Below are positions 35,701 through 47,900 of a stretch of 64,000 bases of DNA, piece after piece (within the stretch, counting starts at the first letter, position 1; every line of letters begins with the position of its first letter). Location: contig OX422189.1 of the NCBI GenBank assembly GCA_949130485.1, positions 1,311,720 to 1,375,719 of the forward strand. Reading direction: 5' to 3'. A program made the translations under genes and the position numbers. The DNA comes from Agelas oroides (taxonomy: Eukaryota > Porifera > Demospongiae > Agelasida > Agelasidae). The notes beneath the pieces were generated by a model. That model saw nothing but the letters and a program-made list of their open reading frames with translations, searched no databases and was not told where the DNA came from.

Positions 35701-38142
35701 AGCAAGACGAAGTCCTTCTCCATGTACTGTACAAGCTTGGTGCATACATATTTGAATATGTCCCCTCCCCCTTCCCCTCCCCCACATGGATGTCCACCTG
35801 ATGTTATTCATATGATGAACGAGTCAAAGCTAGCCTTCCCCATTTGCTGCTCTTCTACTTCTGTACATTGTAATACTGAGAAGGCAGAGGAGGGGCTTGG
35901 CTGGAACATGGCTCTACTCTCTCCTGCTTCTGTACATGTGTTCTAAATGCAAACGACGTGTATGGACATGTACCAACGTACCTTCCAGAGGGGAGACTGT
36001 TCTGGTGAGATCAGCGTCAGAGGCATGCCTATTATGGGTGAGCTTCGTGGGAAGGCTGGTGCCTGCATAGGGAGATGACAAAGGACCAAAGAAAGGTACG
36101 AGAGGTGGGAATACAGTGGGGAGTTTATGGTATATACTTTCTCCCTTCCTCCCCTTCCTCACTCCTCTCTCCCGGGGAGAGGACAAGTGACCAGGGAGAG
36201 GTAAAGAAAGAGGGGGTTTATGGTAATGTTCCCCCCCTTCCCTCTAAAACCAACTAGGCTAAGCCTCTTCCCTTCAGTCAGGCCTGAAAACAGGGCTACA
36301 CCCCAAGTCATCCCACAAGCAGCATCCTTCTCATACACTTTCTAGCTAGCTTTGTTACCAGGCCTTCCCCACCTCAACTTTCGATCACTTACACTAAACC
36401 CTCCACTGTTGCATATTGCAAGTGATCACAAACTGGAGGTGAGGGAAGGCCTGAAATAAATTTAACACTCCTCCCTTCTTCCTAAACAACAGCATCCTAG
36501 CACACAAGCCTTGTCCTTAAGTCAAGCCTGAGAACGTCCCAACCCTCCTCTCATACCCTCGGCTCACCGTCAATGAATTTGACTGCCAGAGGAGAGCTGG
36601 AGAGAAAGAGGCAGGCGGCAACAAACAGGCTGTGCTTTGGGTCGACATCAAGAGGCAACCCTAGGAGAATGGCCAGAACAATGCTTGCAGCTAGCAGCAG
36701 GTTGCCCCCATACACTGACACATACCACACCTGGAGTGGGGAATGGGCATCATGTGATGGTCATGTGACAGCCATGTGATGGTCATGTGACAGTCATGTG
36801 ATGGTCATGTGACAGTCACGTGATAGTCATGTGATAGTCATGTGATGGTCATGTGATAGTCACGAGTCATGTGATGTTATATGAAACACTAACGCTTGTA
36901 CATGTATATTGTCACCAAATGGATGTCTGCTAGTCTTACTCAGGCTCCCACCCAGCCAGCACTTGTCAGTTAAACTGTAAACAACAAAAGCTTGGGAGTC
37001 GTCTGGGAATGAGGCTAGATATCTGTCAGTAGTAACTGCATGCAAACTCATTTTACCTTTCGCAGTTTTTCTGCTGAAAAGTCCAGCCCAATCATAAACA
37101 CGATAAAAATGACCCCAAACTCTCCGATAGTCTCCACCTGTACCACCGAACTGATAACGTTGTACCCAACAGGTCCCAGCAGTATACCAGCAAAGATGTA
37201 GCCAAAGAGAGAAGGGATCTTCAACAGCAAACACACCCCAGAGAGAATGAAAGAGAGGAGGAGGAGGTTGACTATGTCATGGATGAGACGGTGGTCTTCA
37301 ATTGGAACTGTGATGTCGCGTGGTCGGGACAGAATGTACTGATTGCTTGCAGAGTCAATTAACATTGAGATCCCCCGTCCTGACGCCTCGTTCCCTTTCT
37401 CCTCCTCCTCCTTCTCCTCTTGGAGCCGCTTCTGTATGTTCATCAAACGATGATCTTCCGGAAATGCCCCTTCACTCAACTTGACGACCGTCTCAAACGC
37501 AGCCCCTTCCATTCGTTTAGAATCACTAAAAATGTCTTCCTTTTGCAACGCATGTTCAAGATTGTCAGCAGCATGGGAAATCTCTGCCAATATCTCGTTA
37601 ATTACGTGGTTGTGAATTTGCAAAGTGCTGTTGACGTTTGGATGTAGCGAATTCATTTCTTTCTCAAGATAGAGGATAGCATTGTAGTCTTCTTCAACGA
37701 GGACAGCTGCCTCCCTCACATCACTCATTCGCATTTGACAGCTGAGTTTTATATTCTCAAGCGATTGATAATCACTACTCAACGTCTGATTTAAATCTTG
37801 CAAAACAGCGACCAAGGATTTTTCACTTGCTTTCAGTTCACGCTCATAAAGTTTCAAAACCTCCATTTTGATTTGTTCTTCTGGCGTGGGATATGGCTGA
37901 ATCTGATTAATACGAGTGTTCAGCGTTCTTAACAAAGTGCTCTTTTTCTGCAGCATGTAGAACAGCCCTCGAAACGTAAAATTGCTGCTTGCAACTTTCT
38001 GAAAGTACCAATTACTGTGACGATAATGAGCATATGCAGGAAAACTTCCTTCAGTTGGTAGTATATATATGAACAACACGAATACCAAAATCCTTGGACG
38101 ATACGATATGGCACAAGCTGTTTGCTGCAAAGAGCAATGCAT
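30326..38142 (-). CDS. TMCO3: Transmembrane and coiled-coil domain protein 3 (Na+/H+ or K+/H+ exchanger-like)
   Basis: Ten exons on the minus strand: 38142-37057, 36730-36568, 36062-35982, 33574-33340, 32793-32718, 32487-32401, 31342-31282, 31124-31045, 30974-30828, 30511-30326 (733 aa). The first ATG (38142) precedes a hydrophobic signal segment (RILVFVLFIYILP). A long helical, coiled-coil lumenal region follows, then a CPA2-type exchanger domain: GYIFAGILLGPVGYN, GVIFIVFMIGLDFSAEKL, VGVLVMQDMQLGILMAVMP, LQLGCFLAGIAISSQG, VEPVRDFFAVFFFASLG, LAQVSEFSFVLASRARR and VYLVILSVAALSLLLSPLLW. These match TMCO3 in order. Family knowledge: a monovalent cation:proton antiporter of internal membranes. 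All exon phases agree. Introns are loaded with repeats, and intron 5 is almost entirely a TG microsatellite. It is divergent from ANKMY1. Confidence 0.9.
30515..30720. repeat. Purine-rich GGAGGGAGTGAGGGGA minisatellite
   Basis: Units of about 30 bp containing GGGGAGGAGGGG and AAAGGAGGGAGTGAG are repeated about six times within TMCO3 intron 9. The G-runs could form G-quadruplexes on the plus strand. Confidence 0.85.
31932..32050. repeat. Dispersed repeat, second copy of the 22270-22447 element
   Basis: It begins GGTTATCTGTTACCAACTT and ends TATGCAGGAGCCAACTGAGA then AGCCACTG, as in the ZNHIT1 intron copy. It lies in TMCO3 intron 6. Confidence 0.7.
32488..32717. repeat. TMCO3: CA/TG microsatellite forming TMCO3 intron 5
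   Basis: CA repeats with a few CG, CT and TG interruptions fill the 230 bp between exons 5 and 6 of TMCO3. On the gene's strand the intron reads GTGAGTGAGTGTG... to ...GTGTGTGCAG, so the microsatellite abuts both splice sites. Confidence 0.9.
32898..33150. repeat. 78-bp tandem repeat, about 3.2 copies
   Basis: GCTGTGAGAGCATGGTACAA recurs at 32898, 32976 and 33054, with a fourth partial copy at 33132, a constant 78-bp period. Each unit contains TTAGCCTTATTCCAAGACCA, which resembles one end of the TAGCC foldback family. It lies in TMCO3 intron 4. Confidence 0.85.
33670..34168. mobile_element. 500-bp foldback transposon with long terminal inverted repeats
   Basis: The left end GTGTTCTGAGCGACATTTCT then TGTCACATGGGGTGAGGCCT is mirrored by AGGTCTCACCCCATGTGACA then GATGTCGCTCAGAACAC on the right. 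Inverted similarity extends about 130 bp, to GTCTGGAC/GTCCAGAC. The centre (33.81-34.05 kb) shows no protein domain. A TAGTCTCGTCCCCAGACC foldback end is nested inside each arm. It lies in TMCO3 intron 3. Confidence 0.8.
34427..34798. repeat. 74-bp tandem array: five foldback elements with a 10-bp spacer
   Basis: The period is exactly 74 bp (the GCCTCG core at 34505, 34579, 34653, 34727, 34801, plus an earlier partial copy). Each unit is a 64-bp foldback, TAGCCTCGTTCCCAGACCC ... GGGTCTGGGAGCCAGACTA, followed by the spacer TGGAGGGGGG. Most of that spacer matches the 9-bp sequence flanking the next, longer element. Confidence 0.9.
34799..34957. mobile_element. 159-bp TAGCC foldback MITE with 9-bp target duplication
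   Basis: The termini TAGCCTCGTTCCCAGGCCTT and AAGGCCTGGGAACGAGGCTA are perfect inverted repeats. The complementarity runs on through CCGGCTCCAGTTTTTGATCG and its near-inverse. GGAGGGGGG flanks both sides (34790-34798, 34958-34966). It directly follows the 74-bp array, so the left flank may belong to that array. Confidence 0.8.
36761..36870. repeat. GTCATGTGATG minisatellite
   Basis: GTCATGTGATG and GTCATGTGACA alternate about ten times in roughly 100 bp, in TMCO3 intron 1. Confidence 0.85.
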
Positions 38143-38960
38143 GACTGATTGACTCACAAATAAAAAAACGGCTTTAATTTTGACTTCTAGTTCAAATTGG
38201 CCCTTCCATAACTGCTACTACGACCTCCTGCGGCCCTCACAAGCATGGCAGGGTTGCTAAGTCCATGGTTTGTTCTCTTGGCATGCAGACGATTAATTCA
38301 GTAATTGATAACCTTAGATAAGCATGAAATACCCAAATAGCGCACACCTCCATTCCAAATATTGCGCACCACGTTTGTTTACAAACAAAAGCCGTAGGGT
38401 GTGAAAAGCTATCACCTGGGCCTGGAGTGCGAAACCTGTCATCTCACAAAGGTACCGAGCTAGTAGCATAGATAATAAACCTCCTCGGGGGAGGAGGTAT
38501 ATTATCTATGCTAGTAGCTGAAGTATTTTTCCTGCCTCGTACCCAAGCTCTTAGCTAGATCTATGAGTCTGGGTACGAAGCTAGCGTGTTTCGTTGCTTG
38601 GCATCTACATGTAGCTACAATACATAGCAATCTTTATTTTATATGATCGTATGCAATGCCATAGATAAACTATGGAGCGGGAAACCTTATCTATAGTAAT
38701 TGGATGTGTGATCTGAGATAAGGATAACCTTACAGAAGCTAGAATGTTATAGATTAGATTATAGGTTTTATGGCTCTACAGTTATGATGTGTCCCTTCTC
38801 CAAAGTATATCGTAATTTTGCAGTTAGAGAATAAGCTGTTTCTCTCAAAAAGCTGAATCTTCCAGAGTCTTAAAATCGATCAAACTCCCACCTTTTTCCA
38901 AACTACAGGTCTAAATGTGCTAAAATTTGTAAGTGTATCAAAGCTGAACAAGTTTCCAGA
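38143..38960. promoter_or_regulatory. Divergent intergenic region of TMCO3 and ANKMY1
   Basis: The start codons of the two genes face away from each other across 818 bp, so both promoters lie here. The region includes a 62-bp near-perfect palindrome at 38458-38519 (arms AGCTAGTAGCATAGATAATA / TATTATCTATGCTAGTAGCT around CCTCCTCGGGGGAGGAGG) and a TAGCC-like foldback remnant at about 38534-38583. No TATA box is obvious. Confidence 0.55.
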
Positions 38961-41900
38961 ATGGCAGCCCTTGCCATTGCATCTCTCAGTAGCTGTAGCT
39001 TGGAGCCTCTTGCGCAAGCGATTGAGTTCAAAAACGGTGCAGTGTACACTGGAAAACTCTCAGGGGGTGAAAAGAACGGCCATGGAACGTTCCAGTGGCC
39101 GTCTGGCTTGCAGTACACTGGGGAGTATGTGGAGAACAAGCGGCATGGTTACGGAGTGCAGCTGTGGCCAGATGGGTCAAGGTACGATGGAAAGTTTTTG
39201 GAGGACTTGAGACATGGATATGGGAAACATTGGTGGAGCAGTGGAGAGGTAAGTAGAGGTCTTCTCCCTTTTCCCTCTTCTTCCTTCCTCTCCTTTCCCC
39301 TCTTCTTCCTTCCTCTTTTCCTCTTCTTCCTTTCTCTCCTTTCCCCTCTTCTTCTTTCTTCTTTTCCCTGCATCAAGATCATTGATCTTTGCTCTTCCTT
39401 TTCGGTCTTCAGGTGTACGAAGGAGAGTACATAGCAGACAAGAAACACGGGAGAGGCGTGTACACATGGTGTTCTTCAGGAGCTTCCTTCACTGGCCAGT
39501 TTGAGTTTGACATGAAGGAGGGAGTCGGGACGTACATCTCTTCAAATGGAGAAAAGTTCGAGGTGAGGGTGGTCCAGAAATCAGTTAGCACGGCTCAACT
39601 GCACATAAAGTTTTCCCTCCATCATTCATTCTAAAATAGAGCAACTTTCTCAGGTTATGATATTGATGTATGTTTCCTCATGAGGGTAACCTGGCAGCTC
39701 TGCAACCACCATGAGACCATGAACGATTGTTCATCATGCATGCTGAAATAGTGGTCCCCATGTCTCAATTACCCCAGCACAATTAATGAGGCTGGTATCG
39801 CTGAAGTACGGTTTACGATATCCAGGCCTGCCTTTTAACCAAGTCAGTGATGTTCGTGCATAAGGTCCACCCCAAGATGCTCATAGAGTCTAAAATTTAA
39901 TGCTGGTACACTTAAGTGATCCATGTACATGTATCTTTTTTTTCTTTGAATCCTGGCACTTGAAATGTGACCCAATCGTACTTTCAGCCATTCTTTGCAG
40001 ATTTATAACTCTAATCAGACCCACTCAAGACTTCCTGTGTGTAATTTTGTTCCCAGGCCCCTGCCCTATTTTCTGCTGCCTGCAGGACAGCACTGCAAAC
40101 AACAGGAAACTGGGCGAGTGCAGGAATGAAGCCATTGCTTTTAGCTTCTGGTCAGCTTACTACATTGTAATGTTGAGGTCCAGTTTGAAAACAGCTAATA
40201 CAAGTCGGCATCTGATATTTTCTTTCTCTGACTGTGTTTATTTTCCCATCAGGGTATGTACCATGGAAATTCTCGTGACGGAGAGGGTGTGATGACGTAC
40301 CCAGGTGGAAGACAGGATGTGGGCGTGTGGAGAGGGACAAAGCTCATCAAACTGAAATTTGCGATCCAAGAAGCCTCCTTTGATCCGTGGTCCCCCCACC
40401 CTCTTTCCTCCTGTCACAGCCTGGGCTCTCCCGATTTGAAGTCAAGGGGAAAGTATGGACCTATGGGGCCTTTGGAGGTTAGTTGATCTTGCTTTATCAC
40501 CTGATGTGTCAAAATTGACACCATTTGCAGAAATTCCTCAGCTAATGCCTTGGATGACCCCTCGGCTTTTCTAACCCCTTTCCTTCCTTTCCCCCTCCTT
40601 CTCCCTTCCTCTCCTCCTCCCCCATCATTCCCCCCCTCTGGCCCTTCCCCCTTCTTCTCCTCTCCCTTCTCTCTCCCTCCCTTCTCCTCCTCCTTTCTCC
40701 CTCCTCTACCAGGTGGCTTCCCAGGAACTGATTCAGGCAGCTGCTGAGGGTGACATGACCACCATGACGACCCTACTGAAGACAGGGGCAGTGCATGTGA
40801 ATGTGGTGGACAGAAATGGCCACAGTGCCTTGTTTGCTGCAGCGGTAAGTTATTCATAGATGCTTGTCTTGCCATTTGAACTGTTTGTCCTGCTAGCTAA
40901 GTTGTTTGTCCAGCTAGTTAAGTTGTCCTGCACACACACACACACACACACAACTAGATTCACAGTCGTCTTGATGTAATTAACATCCTCCTGGACAATC
41001 TTGCAGACGTAAATGGCCTGGACCTGTCCGGTATCTCTGCTCTCACAGCCTGCCACCACCTTCTCTATGGACCACTGCCTGAGGTATGATAGATTCACCT
41101 CTCCTGAGATACATTGTACATGTATGGTAGGGCGTTAGACTCTCCTGAAGTACATGTTACCTCTTCTGAGGTATGATAGACCATTCTGGCTAGTCTATCG
41201 AGCTAGACCATCTACCTGCCTCCAGAAAAGGTATGGTATATTCTATGGCAGGCCGTTTGTTTCAGAGTTGTCAATTCAAAAATGTGTTGTGTGCTTCTCC
41301 AGAATCAACTCGATTGTGATAAAAATCGACTCAATTTGCGCTATGTTCGACTCGATCCTCAGCAAAATTGACTTGGTCAAAAAAGCCGACTCGATGCAAG
41401 ACTATTGACTCGATCGTGTGCCACGTTGCACACTTGATATACTTACTATTTACTGATTCTACCTTGTTCGAGTTGATCCTTCTTTAGCAATCAAGTCGAT
41501 TCTGGAGACGCACACAACACATTTTTAGAATCGACAATTTTGAAACAAACGGCCTGCCATAATATTCAGTCTCTTTTTAGTGATCGATAGCCTATTTTCA
41601 ATGCTGCATGTGCATGCATGCCTACCCATGTTCCTGTGTGAACATGTCTTCCTCTTCTTTTCCGGACAAGGTTCAGAAACTGCTGAAATCACTACCTTCC
41701 TTACAACAACACTCCCTCCCCTCCCCCTCCTCCTCGCCGTCCTCCACTTCAGAGTACACTCTCCACACTTCAGACTTTGTTTCAAGTTCCACAAACACCC
41801 TCTGTGAGGCTGGTTCCACCACTGATGTAGCCAGAGACATAGACATGGCCGCACTCATCACCGAGAACCTTTGCAAAACAGAGTCTCTTGGAGCACTTAT

Positions 41901-44900
41901 AGCTAACTCCATGCACAGCAACAACCAGGCATCTTCACCCGAACTGACTAAAGTAAATTCGTACCCCCTGCTCCACGCTAGGGAGAAAAAGGTCAGATTC
42001 TTACCCGTGGAAACACTACAAAAGCTTTCAAGTACAGATTCGACAGTAGCCCTTCCCCCTCCCTCAAGCCTACCCACGGCTGAGGTATCCGGCCTCTCTA
42101 AAGTACAAGAAGAAGAAGTGATAGACTCTTCTCACAGTGGAAGAACATCCAGTGAAACTATAACTGAAATTGTTCCAGAGAAGGCAACAGTGTTGTCTCC
42201 AATGGACTATCCCTCCAAGCTACCACTGACCCTCCGCAATACCCTCCCACAACACAACCAACTGTTGTTATCAGTTGCAGCTAACAGGTTCACCCCCTCC
42301 AGCCTGTTTGGAAACTCTGCGACCAATGACAAAGACCTGGATTGTACAGCTACTGGAGAGAACCTTGTCACAAGTGAAGGACACTCGGACCTTCCTCCTG
42401 CAGGAGATATGGAAGAAATTGAGGAGAAGATAAACTGTTCGAGTTCTAGTAACGAGTCTTGTGGCTTGCTGGATGAACAGGAGAGTAGAACTGAATTGGA
42501 CCACGGTAGTTCTCCCGAGGACGACCATCTGCAGCCAAAAGGTGAGAGTATATCTGATTCAGAGTGTTCCAGTTCTCCTCAACCAGTCGGCTACCTCCCA
42601 GACAAGCTAGACGACCAGAATCAGTCAAACGGGTTCCTCTCTCCGCTCTCAGGAGTGCCAAAGCCAAGCAGCTCTCGTACAGCTGGTGTTTCCTCAGATT
42701 CTAGTTTGTCTTTCAGGTCTGTAGAGCCAAGGGTTGCTGTGGAGGAGGTGGAAGATGCCCACATTGATTCGTCTTCTTCAACCTCTTCTGTCAACAAAAG
42801 TGATCTGGCAAGAAATTTAGTGCCACATTCTCTCCACATCCCCCTGTTCCTGCACAAGTCGGAGCTTCATTCTTCCAGTGTGTTTTCATCAACTAAGTAC
42901 GGCCCAATCATGAGTGCTGCTCAGAGTACGACACTGTTGTGTGGAAACAGTGGCCACTTGTCGGACCTGGTTACCACGGGTAGTGGCAGCCCAGGGCCAA
43001 TGGAGAAGGAAAGGTATATGTAACCTTGATTTTGTGTAGCTTTTCATACCTACTGTGAGCATGAGAGGCTGCGAACAAGACTCGATTTCATGGCACATAC
43101 AAGCATGACTAACAGTTATATCCTCATTCCCAGGACCTTACCACCTCCAGTTTTTGACTGCATTGAGAATACTACAGTATCCGCTAACTGTTTGCTGCAA
43201 GTGATCAAAAATTGGGGGTGGGGAAGGCCTGGGAACAAGGCAACACGTACTATGTAGCTTTACTTCCCAGGGTAGCCAGGATAATTGTACAGTTGTACAG
43301 TGTTATGATGATGTCATGATGATGTCATGATGATGATGAAGTATCATCATTCATCTCAAAAGTATCATCAATAATGTCATTATGATGTAGTATGATATCA
43401 TTATATGTTCCACCTGTGTTATCTCTCTTAGCCCGCCTGCACCCTCTGTCAAAGACTCGATCCACCTCTTGCTGTGTAGAGGGGCTGATCCTAATATTTC
43501 TTCCAGCCCCTTCCTCCCCCTACTTTACTCCATCAAGGCCGGGGATGCTGCAGCCGTACAGAGACTGGTGGAGGAGGGAGCTGACACTCAACTCAGCATG
43601 CCTAAAGAGGTCAGTACATTTGCACAATGGATAAAACAAGTGTGTGTTCAAGTACAAACAAGCAGTGAAGTACATCCCACTGTAGACCTACAATGTAGAT
43701 GTTATACCAAGTTACAATACCACTGCATTGGACGTGTTTCAGCCATTATCAGGCCTCATGCCTGGGTGACTGAGAGATGGGGACCGCCATCTCATGCAAA
43801 CAAATAGTAGTCAGGTGGCTTGCCGATTTTACGTTCTTTCTGTCTGTGATGAAACATCGTCTTTCGTTATGATGATTGATGGTAGATTTTCTTCTTCCAT
43901 TTCATACCAGTTTGTAAACAAGTAATGAGTCACATATCCCTGTAAAAAAACAGCTCTAGAAGAGTCTAAATCAGACAAGTTTCAACCAATTCCAAGCCTC
44001 ATCAGCTTTGCTGGGGTGACTGAATGATGAGGACCACCATATCATGCAAACAGAATCAGAAAAAACAAAACAACAGTCCTTGCCTACTGCATCTGATTCA
44101 GGAAATGTTTCAAAATTCTTTCTGTCTGATTTTCTCTTTCATGATGATGTCTTTTTTCTCTTTTTTTTTTCTCTATCATGCAGTTTGGGGGTCTCTTGCC
44201 ACTGCAAGCAGCTGTGACTCTTCCACATGCAGAAAGTGCGGTCATAACTGATATCCTTCTGCAGTATGGTGCTAATCCAAACTGTGAAGAAGAAGAGGCA
44301 GAAGAGATTGAAACTTACAGCTGTGAAAGTTTGAGTTCCTCTGTGGTCAGTATTTGTAGACCAACTTCTGCTGGTGAGAGGGAAACTGCCTGTAGTGTGT
44401 CTAAGAGAGAAGGAGTGGGGAGAGGTGAGGTACCAGACAGAAGAAAGGGAGGGAGAGACTTGGAGAAGGAGGATGGGAAGGTCAAGAGTTTGGAGAGAAG
44501 AAGCTTCTCTACTGATGGTGAAGGTGTCTTGCTCGTTGCTGGTGACAACTGGGGTAGCTCGGGGTTCTCTCCTCTTCATCTTGTCTGTGCAATGAGTGGA
44601 CCAGACACAAACCTGGTCAGTTGTTGCATACGGAGATGTTTTACTAGTCCACTAGTTATAATGTTCAATGATAGGTAAATAATAAGAAACCAAAAACTTG
44701 CAATCGAACCAAGATTCCTGGCTCAAGTTGCCAGTGCTCTTATCACTTATCACTAAGCTACAACAGCCAGGCAACCACCAGCCTTCACAACCATCTATAT
44801 AATTATATAAACTGCCTTCTTATTATACCATCAAATATATTTTTATTCCAGCTGAGGCAGGTTGAGGTATAGCTACTTGGCATTGCATGTCTCCCCTAAC

Positions 44901-47900
44901 CTAACCATTGTGTAACAATTGTCCCTAAATTACAAGGTTTAGTGTTCTTGCAACATCAAGTATAACCTCCGAAATGTTATGTGAATGAAGTACATAATTT
45001 TGTATACAGATAATAATAACTATAAGCGACTGGTGGACCCTGGGTCTTGGTGTTGCAAGACACGAATATGTTGCCATTGTCTCCCCTAACCTAACCATTG
45101 TGTAACCATTGTCCCTAAATTACAAGGTTTAGTGTTCTTGCAACATCAAGTATAACCTCCGAAATGTTCCTTGTGAATGAAGTACATAATTCATAATTTT
45201 TATGTGGCTAGTGGACTACCATATATGGTTGAAACGTCTGAACTGCAACACTGATTGGATTGATCTATAATGTAACATTGATTGAGTTATAAGTAATAGT
45301 TATATCCCTCCCTGGGGGGTGGTCGTTTTACACATTTGTGTTGGGCGTAGCCCGACACCAATGTGCAAGACCACACCCCAGGGAGGGATATAACTATTAT
45401 ATACCTGTTAGGCAACATCTCTGTAGAAGAGAGATATGAGCAACATTCTTATATGTTGCCTAGGTAACAGGTTATATCATTAAGTCTCCCCTAGCCCAAC
45501 CATTGTGTAGCAATTGTTCCTCAATTACACAGTGTGGTGCTCTTGCAGCATCAAGTAACCTCCCAAGAGCATTCAGATTCAGTTGTTTGCTCAATATACT
45601 GGTGATTTCATTCAAAAGAACTTGTAGAAAGCCAGAATAATTGCAGCCCAGAACTCAGTTCAATCTTCACTCCTCTCTCCACTGTATAGCTTGCTGAGGT
45701 GGTTCCTTCTGTTGCTGAAGTCTTGTTAGCCCATGGAGCTGAGGTGAACAAGGTAGCCAAGGGACAGTCTCCTCTCTCCCTCGCCATTATCAATGGACAT
45801 GATGCAGTAAGTGTTCTTCGGTCTCCTCGCAGTATACATAGTTGCATGCTCATTCCCGAGCCTTCCTGCCTACAATGTTTGATTGCTTATCACACTGGAT
45901 AATAACTGGAGGTGGGGAAGGCCTGGTAACCTAGCTAACTTGATAAGCACTTACCGTATTTCTTGATCAGACACCGCGGCTACTATTTTTTCACTGCATG
46001 TTTTGGTGCGGCTACTATATTCGGTGCTTATTTCTTTGGAAAGCCCGCAGACATCAATGACGGCTGGATAAGGTACATACGAGCAGTACAGTGCATGATG
46101 ACTGTTAGACGCTGTCGGAAGTAAGTACAGCCTTTTAGTCAAGCCTGGTGTCAGCCGTGGAAATGAGTCGTACAACAAACGGCCCTAGCACTAGCTCGAT
46201 TACAGTCGTCAGGATTATTCACATACACGTGCGTGTGTGTATGCCGCGGCTACTATTCGAGGGCGGCGACTATTCAAGGGTGGCGTCTATTCGGTATATT
46301 TGTAGTCTGTTCTTACCAGTCAGTATATGCATTGTGTATGTTTTCGGACTAACAAAGAGACTCTATGTACCCTACAGACTGTAGCTCTTCTCCTGAGGCA
46401 TGGAGCTGACCCGAACTTCCCACTGGGTAGGAGCATGGGTAGTGCTATGTGTGCCATCACCACTCACAGTGCACACAGACACAGGGAGCTTGGAGCAAGC
46501 CTTGCACTGGTGAGGCAAGATCTTGTGTGATATGTCTATTCACTCACCTTTGCTAGACTTTGGGGCATATTTATCTGCAATGTATGCAATCAACAGTGAT
46601 GTAATGATTGAAAGCTTAGAGCCTTTCCCTAGTGAGGCAAGGTCTTATATAGTTTTGTGGTTTGAATACAATAGTCACCTTTGCTAGACTTTGTGGTGTA
46701 TTTGTCTATAATATGTGTGACCATGCACTCATGTACAAAAACAAAGGACACTTGAGCAGGAGATTTACACATAGTGCAACACATTTCACATGAAACATCA
46801 ATGTACTTAAATGGAGAAAAATGAAATCCTTCTTTGGGATGTACACAATAACAGGCCAGATTTTCTTATAGTCTCACCTCAACAGAAAACTTGTGTCACA
46901 TAGGTGTGGCAATAGACAAGCAAATGCAGATATTTAAAGGCCTGGCAGTGGTCATAAATTTGTACATACCTTACCGTATAGTGTGTGAATCTGTGGATAG
47001 TATTACTGAACAATAAACTTTATGGCATACCAATGAACATGCAGTGTATGTGATCACTTGTGTACTTTAAATACAGTTGATATGGTTTGATGTTTCAGCT
47101 GAGAGATCTTCTTGAACATGGAGCTGACATTCTACTGCCTGTGAAGGTAAAGGAGGAGTGGGAGCCAGGCACCATTGTCGACTTTGCTCACGAAGCCTTC
47201 AAGCAGGTACAGGTGTAGTGGGTATGTATGCAGGATTGTATTGACCATGGTAAACACATAATGAGTATGCTCTGATTATTGGAGGCAACCATGAGAGTCT
47301 GTCTATAGCATCTGCATGTGTGACCATGGAGACAGGTGGTTCATGAAAAGATGGAGGGCTTAGGACAGGCATCTCAGAGCTTGGAGAAAGTTTACTAAAA
47401 ACACCATTGACCAAAAACTAAATGATGTATATTGCTAGAATAAAATGCTTAAGCACTGTGTGATGTTGATATTCAACTTTCCTTGAAATGAAGAGGACAC
47501 ACTGTACATGTTTCAGAGTTCCACACTTTACTATGACATGCCCGCACTTTGCTGCTTTAAATTTCATACTGCCAATTTAGGTATATCCATGCATAATACC
47601 AGGCCAAGGGCTTATCGACAACAATGTGCTCTTGACCAGGCCTATCTTTATGACCTGTAGGACAAGCGTTTGTCTGGCCTGGAGTACAGTGCTCTGAGCA
47701 AGACAGAAAGAGTAAGATGCAGATCTGCTAAGAAGTTCATACATCATCTGGTCTGTCTCCTGAGGTGTAAGGCACTTGAGAACCTTGCTAGAGGTTTGTG
47801 TTATTGTCACATCCTATTGCTTATGTGATTTACAATACTCTACACATGGCTGGAATTCTCTAGTTATAAGAGAATGTGTACAAATGTGTACGCATGCATG

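Noticed and set aside
38143-38157. Extension of TMCO3 by five codons to a GTG start
   Set aside because: The first ATG at 38142 already precedes a good signal segment; a non-ATG start has no support.
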